Shown in pieces: positions 36,085 through 45,191 of a DNA stretch of 49,079 nucleotides. The stretch is from an uncultured Flavobacteriales bacterium. Its GTDB lineage: Bacteria > Bacteroidota > Bacteroidia > Flavobacteriales_F > PHOS-HE28. Within the stretch, counting starts at the first letter, position 1; each line of letters begins with the position of its first letter. The stretch spans positions 1 to 49,079 of the forward strand of contig CALMYC010000189.1 of the NCBI GenBank assembly GCA_937873385.1, read 5' to 3'. The notes beneath the pieces are model-generated. The model searched no databases. It was given only the letters and a program-made list of their open reading frames with translations, and was not told the DNA's origin. The translations under genes were made by a program, and so were the position numbers.

Positions 36085-36576
36085 ATGAGACACGGAAACA
36101 AGAACAACGCACTGGGCCGCAAGAAGGGCCACCGCGACAGCATGCTCAGCAACATGGCATGCTCGCTCATCGAGCACAAGCGCATCGAGACCACCTTGGC
36201 GAAGGCGAAGGCGCTGCGCATTTATGTGGAGCCCTTGATCACCAAGAGCAAGGAGGACAGCACCCACAGCCGCCGCACGGTGTTCAGCTACCTGCGCAGC
36301 AAGGAGGCCACCGCCACCTTGTTCCGCGACGTGGCCCCGAAGGTGGCCGAGCGCCCGGGTGGATACACACGCATCATCAAACTGGGCAGCCGCCTGGGCG
36401 ATGCCGCCGAACTGGCGATGATCGAAATGGTGGATTTCAACAACCTGTACTCGGCCAAGGAGAAGGCCGGTGCCGAGGTGAAGAAGACCCGCCGCAGCCG
36501 CACAGCCAAGACGGGCACCAAGAAAGCAGCGGGCGAGGCACCTGCCGCCACTGCAGAGGAGCCGAAGGCCGAATGA
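36085..36576 (+). CDS. rplQ: 50S ribosomal protein bL17 with C-terminal extension
   Basis: A 163-residue protein; the core ([20 protein letters not shown], then [20 protein letters not shown]) is about 120 residues as in Escherichia coli. A further 35 or so residues are Lys/Thr- then Ala/Glu-rich ([20 protein letters not shown] onwards), an extension common in Bacteroidota. A small GGCCC/GGGCC hairpin lies in the 54-base gap after rpoA. It ends the long cluster and is followed by a strong terminator. Confidence 0.97.
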   Translation: MRHGNKNNALGRKKGHRDSMLSNMACSLIEHKRIETTLAKAKALRIYVEPLITKSKEDSTHSRRTVFSYLRSKEATATLFRDVAPKVAERPGGYTRIIKLGSRLGDAAELAMIEMVDFNNLYSAKEKAGAEVKKTRRSRTAKTGTKKAAGEAPAATAEEPKAE

Positions 36577-36598
36577 ACCAATCGTGCATAACTAACGG

Positions 36599-36632
36599 GA
36601 ACGGGGCGTTGAAAAACGCCCCGTTCTTTTTT
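36599..36632 (+). terminator. Intrinsic terminator of the ribosomal cluster
   Basis: AACGGGGCGTT at 36600-36610 pairs perfectly with AACGCCCCGTT at 36615-36625 around a GAAA tetraloop; the flanking G36599 and C36626 extend it to 12 bp. A run of six T follows (36627-36632). It lies 23 bases after the rplQ stop and is the clearest terminator in the window. Confidence 0.92.
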
Positions 36633-36640
36633 CTTACGGG

Positions 36641-36648
36641 TAAATTTG
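36641..36648 (+). promoter_or_regulatory. -7 element (TAAATTTG) for carA
   Basis: TAAATTTG fits TAnnTTTG exactly, nine bases past the T run of the terminator and 32 bases before the carA ATG. The expected -33 region lies inside the descending arm of the terminator stem and has no clear TTG. It suggests that carA is separately transcribed just after the ribosomal cluster ends. Confidence 0.6.
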
Positions 36649-36679
36649 CCGCCCGGGAACAACCATTGAAAAGCCAAGC

Positions 36680-37816
36680 ATGCTTGTAAGCCAGCGCCCC
36701 AAGGCCGTCCTGCTGCTCAAGGACGGCAGCCGCTTCGAGGGCCGTGCCATAGGGGCGCCAGGAACATTCACCGGGGAGGTTTGCTTCAATACCGGAATGA
36801 CCGGGTACCAGGAGATCTTCACCGACCCCAGCTACACCGGGCAGATCATGGTGCTGGCCTCGCCGCACATCGGCAACTATGGCGTGAAGCAAGGGGAGGA
36901 GGAAAGCCGCGCAGTAAGCATCGCCGGCCTGGTGGTGAAGAAGTACAGCGAAGTTTGGAGCCGGCCGGGTGGATCATCCTCATTGGAAGATTACTTGGTG
37001 AAGGCCGGCATCGGCGGCATCAGTGACATTGACACGCGCAAACTGGTGCGCCACATCCGCGACCACGGCGCCCAGAACGCCATCATCGACAGCACGGGCA
37101 TGGATGAGGCCGCATTGAAAAGGCGGTTGGCCCAAGTGCCGGACATGGCGGGCCTGGGACTTTTCAGCAGGGGGGCCACAAAGGGGCTTTACGAGGGGGG
37201 CCCGATGGAGGCCCAACACCGCGTGGCCTTGGTGGACTTCGGCATCAAGCTGAACAGCATTCGCAGCCTTGCCGAGCGGGGTTGCCGTGTCGGCGTGTTC
37301 CCGATGGGAACGCCGGTACAGGAGATGCTCCGATGGAAACCCGATGGATTTCTGCTGAGCAACGGCCCCGGCGACCCCGCCGCGATGCCGGGCGCGCTGC
37401 AAACAGTGAAGGACATACTCTCAACCCGCCTTCCCGTCTTCGGCATCTGCCTGGGCCACCAGCTGCTGGCCGAGTGCCATGGCGTTTCCACGCGCAAGAT
37501 GCATCACGGCCACCGGGGCATCAACCATCCCGTGCGCAACATGATCACCGGAAGGGATGAGGTCACTTCCCAGAACCATGGCTTTGTGGTGGACCGGGAA
37601 CAGGCCGAAAAACATCCGGACATGGAGGTGACGCACCTGCACCTGAACGATGGAAGCGTGGCCGGCATCCGCTTCAAAGGCCGCCCCGTGTTCAGTGTAC
37701 AGCACCATCCGGAAGCAGGCCCCGGCCCGCTGGATTCACGTTACCTCTTCGATGATTTCGTGGAAAACATGAAGGCGCACCGGAAACAGGCCAAGGCCAA
37801 TGTGGAGCATGTTTAG
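36680..37816 (+). CDS. carA: Carbamoyl-phosphate synthase small (glutaminase) subunit
   Basis: A 378-residue subunit that hydrolyses glutamine and passes ammonia to CarB for pyrimidine and arginine synthesis. The N-terminal domain has FNTGMTGYQEIFTDPSYTGQ; the class I amidotransferase domain has SNGPGDP, the nucleophile loop GICLGHQL with Cys257, and VQHHPEAGPGP near the end. carB is not adjacent; eno follows after about 150 bases. rplQ-carA-eno is an order I recall from other Flavobacteriales. Confidence 0.97.
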   Translation: MLVSQRPKAVLLLKDGSRFEGRAIGAPGTFTGEVCFNTGMTGYQEIFTDPSYTGQIMVLASPHIGNYGVKQGEEESRAVSIAGLVVKKYSEVWSRPGGSSSLEDYLVKAGIGGISDIDTRKLVRHIRDHGAQNAIIDSTGMDEAALKRRLAQVPDMAGLGLFSRGATKGLYEGGPMEAQHRVALVDFGIKLNSIRSLAERGCRVGVFPMGTPVQEMLRWKPDGFLLSNGPGDPAAMPGALQTVKDILSTRLPVFGICLGHQLLAECHGVSTRKMHHGHRGINHPVRNMITGRDEVTSQNHGFVVDREQAEKHPDMEVTHLHLNDGSVAGIRFKGRPVFSVQHHPEAGPGPLDSRYLFDDFVENMKAHRKQAKANVEHV

Positions 37817-37843
37817 TTGCCATGGAGGTCAGCGCTCAGTGGC

Positions 37844-37864
37844 CAGTTGCCGGTTGTCGGTTGG
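37844..37864. repeat. Three heptamer repeats between carA and eno
   Basis: CAGTTGC, CGGTTGT and CGGTTGG follow in exact 7-base phase, the same family as the array between rpsM and rpsK. They lie inside a 149-base gap that also has a second short repeat (CGGCCGAT twice, near 37914-37929). No clear TAnnTTTG promoter for eno was found in this gap. Confidence 0.6.
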
Positions 37865-37911
37865 CCGGCATGGCGGCGGTGCACCTTCCAAACAGGCATT
37901 TCATCAGATGA

Positions 37912-39252
<1,341 letters not shown>

Positions 39253-39255
39253 GGC

Positions 39256-41109
39256 CTACTGGTCGAACTCGATATACCGGTCCAGCAGCACTTGCAGCTC
39301 CGCCTTCCCGGCGTGCAGCAGGCGTTCCGCATCCGCGGTGTTGCTGCTGTCACGCAGTTCGATCACACGCTTGCCAGTATCGTCGAACACCAACTCCTGC
39401 GTGCTGTCGGCGATGCCGAAGCCGTTGTTGAAGGTCCAGAAGGCGCTATGGGGCGTGGCGTTGCTGAAGAGGTCGCGGCCCCACGGGTATTGCACGTGCG
39501 GCAAGCCGAGCTGGGCAAGGAGCGTAACGGGGAAATCCATGTGGCAGCCGTAGGTATTGTCGCGCTTGCCGCGGAATTGATCCGCTAAGGCACCGCCGGT
39601 GATCAGGAACGGTATGCGGTGCCGTGCCGCACCGTATTGCGTGAGGTGGTGGGGCAGGTAGTGGCCGTGGTCCGCAACAATGAAGATCAACGTGCTGTCA
39701 TACCACGGCTGATGTTTGGCGGAATCCAGGAAGGCACCGAGGCAGCGGTCCGTGTAGTGGATGGTGTTGCGGTAAAGCTGCGCGTCGCTGCCGGAGAAGC
39801 CTTCGTCCACGGGCGCATCAAACGGCTCGTGGCTGGTGCTGGTCATGATGATGTGGAAGAACGGTGTGCGGGCGGTCTTCGCATCTCGCAGGTGGAAATT
39901 GAAGAGCTCCTCATCAAAAGCGCCCCAGCGGGTGCGGCGTTTGATGGGGAAGGCGGTCTCATCGTACACCTTGTCGAAGCCCATGGCCTCCAAGTAGGCG
40001 CGTGTGTTCGCGAAGGTGACATCGCCGGCGTAATAGTAGCGCGACGAATAGCCGGCGCTGTCCAGGTTCCGGACCACACTGGGCAGGTGGTCGAACTTGC
40101 CGAACTTGCGGATGATGGTGGTGGTGGGCTGTGAGGGAAAGCCGCTGATCAATGCGCACAGGCCCTGCTCCGTGCGGAAGCCGGTGGAGTAGAAGTTGGT
40201 GAAGAGCAGGCCGTCCTTGCACAAGCGGGTGAACTGCGGCGCCACGCCACTGTCGCCGCCCAAGGGTTCAATGATGTCCGCCGTCCAGCTTTCCAGCATG
40301 ATGAGCAGCACGTTGGGGCGTGCGTGCTTCAGGATCCGGGTGGAAGGACCACCGGTGGCCGGATGCGATTCCCGGAAGATCTTCAGCGCCTCTTCCTTCG
40401 GCATGTACAGATAGGGGTTGGCCTCGAACTCGGCGGGCTGCACGGCGATCTCCAACGCATTCCACACGCTGTTCAGCGCTGCTAGGTTCAGCACAGGGCG
40501 GCTGGAATACCAGCTCCAGCTTTTGTTGATCGGATCATCCTGCGGGCCGCCACGCAATGCAATGATGCAGAGCACGGGCAGGAATACCGCTACGGCAACC
40601 CGGCCTCCCTTGCTTCCCTTTTGGAAGCTGCGGGCATGGTCGATCCTGTTCAACAGGAAGATGAAGAAGATGCTTTGCACCGCGGCCACCAGCAGCAGCA
40701 ATGCCATGCGCTCCGGCGAGGTGGCGCCCGTCACATCGCCGGGATAGCGCAGATACCCCAGCGCCTTGCGGTCCAGCTTCACGCCCCAGGCATCGAACAA
40801 GCCGATGTCCACCACGTTCAGCAGTGCGCTGCCAATGATGACCACTACGAGGAAGATGCGGACCGCCCGCCGCAAGCCACGGACTTCAGCGAACAGCAGG
40901 GGCAACGTAAGCAAGGCCACTACCAGCAGGATGTAGCCTGTGGTGGCAAGGTCCATGGGCAGGGCGTGTGCATGGCAGGCCAGGATCTCCTTGGCATCAA
41001 TGCCGCGCAATGCGGAATGGCTGAAGGCCAGGAAGAGATGCCTTTGCACAAGGAAAAGGGCGAACAGGAAAAGCGCCAGCGTGCCGAAGTAGCGGAGGTA
41101 GGCCTTCAC
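39256..41109 (-). CDS. LtaS-like membrane protein with extracytoplasmic sulfatase-fold domain
   Basis: A 617-residue protein with five hydrophobic segments in the first 170 residues and a large periplasmic alkaline phosphatase/sulfatase-fold domain after it. PNVLLIMLESWTADIIEPLG holds the metal-binding Glu, STGFRTEQGLCALISG the likely Thr nucleophile, and IFIVADHGHYLPHH the Asp-His metal pair. Related proteins are lipoteichoic acid synthases and phosphoglycerol or phosphoethanolamine transferases; a Gram-negative Bacteroidota member probably modifies a glycan or lipid head group. It starts 11 bases after the stop of the M1 peptidase gene, suggesting cotranscription. Confidence 0.85.
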   Translation of the reverse strand: MKAYLRYFGTLALFLFALFLVQRHLFLAFSHSALRGIDAKEILACHAHALPMDLATTGYILLVVALLTLPLLFAEVRGLRRAVRIFLVVVIIGSALLNVVDIGLFDAWGVKLDRKALGYLRYPGDVTGATSPERMALLLLVAAVQSIFFIFLLNRIDHARSFQKGSKGGRVAVAVFLPVLCIIALRGGPQDDPINKSWSWYSSRPVLNLAALNSVWNALEIAVQPAEFEANPYLYMPKEEALKIFRESHPATGGPSTRILKHARPNVLLIMLESWTADIIEPLGGDSGVAPQFTRLCKDGLLFTNFYSTGFRTEQGLCALISGFPSQPTTTIIRKFGKFDHLPSVVRNLDSAGYSSRYYYAGDVTFANTRAYLEAMGFDKVYDETAFPIKRRTRWGAFDEELFNFHLRDAKTARTPFFHIIMTSTSHEPFDAPVDEGFSGSDAQLYRNTIHYTDRCLGAFLDSAKHQPWYDSTLIFIVADHGHYLPHHLTQYGAARHRIPFLITGGALADQFRGKRDNTYGCHMDFPVTLLAQLGLPHVQYPWGRDLFSNATPHSAFWTFNNGFGIADSTQELVFDDTGKRVIELRDSSNTADAERLLHAGKAELQVLLDRYIEFDQ

Positions 41110-41120
41110 GGTGGAATGGT

Positions 41121-43508
41121 TCAGTGGACGATGTGCAAACGGCCCAATGGCAGTTCCGTGCGGTTGGATTGAAATATGGAAAGAAGCACCACTTGGGCAC
41201 TGATCTTCGAGAGGTCCACTTCTGTGGTGGGGCCGCGAAGTGTGCGCTGAGCAACGGTCCGGCCATTGAGGTCACGGATCAGCAACACGGCATGAGTTGT
41301 TGCTGTTCCGGCAGGTGCCGACACGGTGATCCGGTCCGTTGCGGGATCCGGGAAGTAGCGCCAGCCATGGGGAATCTCTTCATCCGCCTTCACTCGAGCA
41401 GGCAGCATGCGCCAAGCGATGGCATAATCCCCGGCGGCCAAGCCGGGCATGTCGATGCGTGCGTATTTGTCCGTGTGGCTGCCGAGGAAGGAAATGGGTG
41501 CAGGCACAGGTTCCCACGGTTGTGAGGGGTTCAGCCGGTACAGCACCAGCAAGCTGTCCTCGGTGAACGTGGTTCCGCCGGCATCCTGCATCAGGCCTTG
41601 GTCGAATGCGGTGGCCATGCCCTGGCGTCCGTCCACGGTGAACCGCAGTTTCATGTCGGTGCCGGGTTGGATGTTTCCTTCCACGCGCCACCACCGGTCA
41701 GGTGAGATGAAGAAGGAGGCACCGGTTGATTGATCCGCGGGAACCCAGTATTCCTCCACGCGCAATGCGGTGGGGGCGGTAATGGCGGAGGTGATCACCC
41801 AGAGGTCCGCCTGGCCGAGGTTTTTCTGTCCGATGGCCGTGATGGTCACGGTGTCCACCGTGGTGGAAAGTGCCAATCGTTCATCATCGTTCAAGCGGAT
41901 GGATCCGGGGGCGAATGTTGAAGGAACGGTGACCGTTCCGTATTCGTTGCCGAGGTCCGCGATCGTGCGTTGCATTTCGCCTCCGGCCCCGATGCACGTC
42001 ACCGAGACCGGTACGTGGTGGAAGAAGGCCGCACCGCCGCGTGTTTTCTGGCGGATGAAAACCTGTGTATCGTACTGGCTTCCATTCTGGGCCACGGTGA
42101 AAGAATCCACCATGAAGGCTGCGCCGCCCGGTTGGAAGACCCAGTCGTTGAAGAAATCCGTCAAGTCCGTTCCGGTGGCGGTGCTTAGGCTGTCTCTCAA
42201 CGCCGCGCTTCCCATGGCCGTGTAGGCATTCTGGCTGAAAACGTGCTTGAACCCGGCGCTGAACAGGCTGTCGCCCAGCACGGACCGGAGCGTCCGCGCA
42301 ATGTCCGCGCCTTTCTTGTAGGATGTTTCTCCGTAGGTGACATCCTCCGGCACGTCGCTCAGGGCATACCATCCGCCATCCTTCAAATGGGCGGCGGCCA
42401 CCACCTCGTGGTGGTCCGCGCGCACGAGGTTCAAGTAGGCATCCGTGCCATAAAGGGCTTCCATGTGCAGCTTGGCGCAGAAGTCCGCAAAGCCTTCGTT
42501 CAAGTACATCTCCTGCGGCCGGGCGCACGTGATCAGATCGCCGAACCAGTGGTGGGAAAGCTCATGGGCGATCAAGTCCTCGTTGCCCAGCGTTCCGTCC
42601 GCGGCAAAATCCGGATAGCAGATGTTGGTGGCATGTTCCATGGCACCGGCACTGGTGAGCACGTACCCCACGCGGTTCCACCGGTAGGGCCCGAACCATT
42701 GCTCAAAGGTGTCGAACGCGTCTTTCAGGTGTGCAAACGATGCGCGCATGTGTGCCGTGTCACCAGGCAGGGCTGCCAGCAGGACGGGCACTTCTGCTCC
42801 GGAAACACTGGGAAACGTGTCGTTCAACGAGGCGTAATTGCCCGCTGCGACGGAAGCGAGGTAGGACGGTACGGGCTCGGCCAAATGCCAATGGGTGATC
42901 CGTTCGCCGCCGCCCAGATCGGTGATTCCCTGAAGTGCTCCATTGGCAAAGACGGAACGGTTTCCATTGGTAAGGACCAGGAAATCGAAGGAGCAACGCT
43001 CCACGAAATTGTCGAAGCAGGGAAACCACGCACGCCCGAAGGAATGCGGAATGGCGTCAAAGGCCACGCCCAGGTCATACTGGTAGTTGGAGAGCGTGTA
43101 AAAACCACCGAAGCCGCTGGGGTCTGTTTGCGGGTTGCCATGGTAGCTAACGGTAAGTGTCAACGTGTCCGCGGGCCCATGGCTGCTGCCGAGGTCGATG
43201 AAAAGCACTTCGCCGGGATGCATGAAGCCCAGGTGAAAGCCGTTCATCACCACGGAATCAACCGGGAGCAGGAGGTCGAGGGGCAATGAGTGGATGCCGG
43301 GGACACGCGGCGTGAAGGTGATGGTGGCATCCCCCTGGATGATGCCGTTTGCCGTGTTGGTCAGGTTCAGGTTGATCTGAGTATGCAGAATGTCGATGCT
43401 GTCACTGCGCATGGCGCTGCCAACGGGGCTGCCTTGGGCTGAAGCAATTGAGGGAACGGCCATGAACAGGCCGGCCACGGCCAGTGCAGTGAGGCGCGGG
43501 GATTTCAT
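41121..43508 (-). CDS. Secreted M1-family metallopeptidase with T9SS C-terminal sorting domain
   Basis: A 795-residue protein. From the ATG at 43508 it has a signal peptide (MKSPRLTALAVAGLFMAVPS then IASAQG), an N-terminal beta domain, the exopeptidase-like motif GAMEH (288-292), the zinc site HELSHH (315-320) with Glu338 in NEGF, and a helical region. The last 85 residues (from YFPDPATDRITVSAP) match the T9SS type A sorting domain, so the enzyme should be exported and anchored at the cell surface or released. Role: probably an aminopeptidase feeding on external peptides. A near-consensus TACTTTCG is found just before the start. Confidence 0.92.
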   Translation of the reverse strand: MKSPRLTALAVAGLFMAVPSIASAQGSPVGSAMRSDSIDILHTQINLNLTNTANGIIQGDATITFTPRVPGIHSLPLDLLLPVDSVVMNGFHLGFMHPGEVLFIDLGSSHGPADTLTLTVSYHGNPQTDPSGFGGFYTLSNYQYDLGVAFDAIPHSFGRAWFPCFDNFVERCSFDFLVLTNGNRSVFANGALQGITDLGGGERITHWHLAEPVPSYLASVAAGNYASLNDTFPSVSGAEVPVLLAALPGDTAHMRASFAHLKDAFDTFEQWFGPYRWNRVGYVLTSAGAMEHATNICYPDFAADGTLGNEDLIAHELSHHWFGDLITCARPQEMYLNEGFADFCAKLHMEALYGTDAYLNLVRADHHEVVAAAHLKDGGWYALSDVPEDVTYGETSYKKGADIARTLRSVLGDSLFSAGFKHVFSQNAYTAMGSAALRDSLSTATGTDLTDFFNDWVFQPGGAAFMVDSFTVAQNGSQYDTQVFIRQKTRGGAAFFHHVPVSVTCIGAGGEMQRTIADLGNEYGTVTVPSTFAPGSIRLNDDERLALSTTVDTVTITAIGQKNLGQADLWVITSAITAPTALRVEEYWVPADQSTGASFFISPDRWWRVEGNIQPGTDMKLRFTVDGRQGMATAFDQGLMQDAGGTTFTEDSLLVLYRLNPSQPWEPVPAPISFLGSHTDKYARIDMPGLAAGDYAIAWRMLPARVKADEEIPHGWRYFPDPATDRITVSAPAGTATTHAVLLIRDLNGRTVAQRTLRGPTTEVDLSKISAQVVLLSIFQSNRTELPLGRLHIVH

Positions 43509-43554
43509 GAATGCGAAAGTACCGCACGGGGGGCCTGCGTGTGGCGCGTACAAG

Positions 43555-43583
43555 TTGACGGCCCGGCCGTCCCCTTATATTTG
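43555..43583 (+). promoter_or_regulatory. Bacteroidota-type promoter of the helical protein gene
   Basis: TTG at 43555-43557, then 18 bases, then TATATTTG at 43576-43583, is a full match to the Bacteroidota consensus. The start of transcription should fall near 43590, some 35 bases before the ATG at 43627. Confidence 0.75.
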
Positions 43584-43626
43584 GGGGAGCAGTTGAAGTT
43601 CATCCGCGCACGTTCCCCCATCCCCG

Positions 43627-45189
43627 ATGAAGCCCAGCAACGAACTGTTCGACCTCATCAAGTCGCTCACCAAATCGGAGAAGCGTTTCTTCAAATTGCA
43701 TTCGGCACTGCAAAGTGGCGAGAAGAACTACCTGCGGATCTTCGACGCGATCGACAGGCAAAAGGAGTACAACGAGGAGGCGATCAAGAACCAGTTTGCG
43801 AAGGAAACCTTCATCCGGCACTTCCCCTCGGAAAAGAACCACTTGTACAAGCTGGTGCTGAAGGCATTGAGAGCCTACCACGCTGAATCGAGCATCAGCG
43901 GGGTGCTCAAACAGCACATCAACAACATCGAGATCCTGTACGCCAAGGCCTTGTTCACCGAGGCGGACAAAATGCTTCAACGGGCCAAGAAGCTGGCACG
44001 GGTGCATGAACGCTTCTACTATTGGTTTGAATTGCTCGGGCTGGAGAAAATGTTGATCGAGGAGGCCTATCAGACCGGTGATTTCACGAGCGACCTGAAG
44101 GCCTTGATCGCTGAGGAGGAGAAGGTGATGGAGCGCCTGCAGAACCTGGCCGCCTACAATGTGCTCTATGCCAAGATCAACTATGTGTTCCGCAGCGGCG
44201 GCTATGTGCGCACGGACGAAGAGCACCTGATCGTGGAGGAGATCAGCGAACATCCGCTGATCAAGGGGAAGAACACCGCGCTCAGCAACCGGGCAAGCAC
44301 CATCTGCCACTACACGCAAGGCTTCTGCCACTGGGCCAAGCGGGACTGGGCCACCAGTTACAGCAAGTTTGCCAGGGCCAAGGAGATCCTGGACAAGCAC
44401 CCGCTTCTGAAGAAAGACCTGCCCAAGCGGTATGTGCGCACGTTGTATTACCTGATCCAGTGCGAGATCGAGCTTGGTGACCATGGCCATGTGCTGGAGC
44501 ACATCGCCACCCTGAGGAAGTTGCCTTCCGAACCCGGGTTCGGGGACTTGGACATCAAGTTGCTCGTCTTCTGCTACAGCTATTTGAGCGAGTTGAGGTT
44601 GTATGACCGTGCGGGCCGTTTCCAGGAGGCGGTGAAGTTGGAGGAACCCATTGTGCAGGGAATGGCGCGTTTGGGCGACAAGCTGCCGAAGGAGTTTGAG
44701 CTTGAGTTTTATTTCCTCCTCTCCACCGTCAACTTCGGTGCCGGGAATGTGAACAAAGCGCTGCAATGGTTGAACCGGGTCCTGAACGATCCCGAACCGA
44801 ACTTGCGGCAGGACATCTTCACCTATGCCAGGCTCTTCAACCTGGTGGTGCATTATGAACTGGGGAATTATGAGCTGCTCGAATACATCGTCAGAAGCAC
44901 CCAGCGGTTCCTCAATAAGCGGCACCGGGCTTACGGCGTGGAGGCCGCTTTGATCGAGCACATCAAGAAATTGGCACGCACCCGGTCCGGGTCCGTGAAG
45001 CATGAACTGTTTACCTCCTTGCGCGCGAAATTGGACGAGCTGATGAAGGACCCCAATGAGGGCACGGTACAGAAGTATTTCGACATCCTCGCATGGGTTA
45101 GTGCCAGGCAGGAAGGAATTGCCTATGCGGAGGTGATCGGTAAGGCAGCCGCGCTCCACGCCCGCTCCATGCAGGCTACCCGTGATTGA
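43627..45189 (+). CDS. Uncharacterised all-helical protein, Bacteroidota-conserved
   Basis: A 520-residue soluble protein that appears almost wholly alpha-helical, with repeated helix pairs about 35-40 residues apart that resemble TPR-like solenoid repeats. It has no signal peptide or membrane segment, so it should be cytoplasmic. The N-terminus KPSNELFDLIKSLTKSEKRF-type start (SNELFDLIKSLTKSEKRFFK) is one I recall from many unnamed Bacteroidota proteins. A scaffold or protein-interaction role is inferred. It has its own full promoter and converges on the OmpA/PD40 gene with two bases between stop codons. No enzyme motif was seen. Confidence 0.85.
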   Translation: MKPSNELFDLIKSLTKSEKRFFKLHSALQSGEKNYLRIFDAIDRQKEYNEEAIKNQFAKETFIRHFPSEKNHLYKLVLKALRAYHAESSISGVLKQHINNIEILYAKALFTEADKMLQRAKKLARVHERFYYWFELLGLEKMLIEEAYQTGDFTSDLKALIAEEEKVMERLQNLAAYNVLYAKINYVFRSGGYVRTDEEHLIVEEISEHPLIKGKNTALSNRASTICHYTQGFCHWAKRDWATSYSKFARAKEILDKHPLLKKDLPKRYVRTLYYLIQCEIELGDHGHVLEHIATLRKLPSEPGFGDLDIKLLVFCYSYLSELRLYDRAGRFQEAVKLEEPIVQGMARLGDKLPKEFELEFYFLLSTVNFGAGNVNKALQWLNRVLNDPEPNLRQDIFTYARLFNLVVHYELGNYELLEYIVRSTQRFLNKRHRAYGVEAALIEHIKKLARTRSGSVKHELFTSLRAKLDELMKDPNEGTVQKYFDILAWVSARQEGIAYAEVIGKAAALHARSMQATRD

Positions 45190-45191
45190 AG

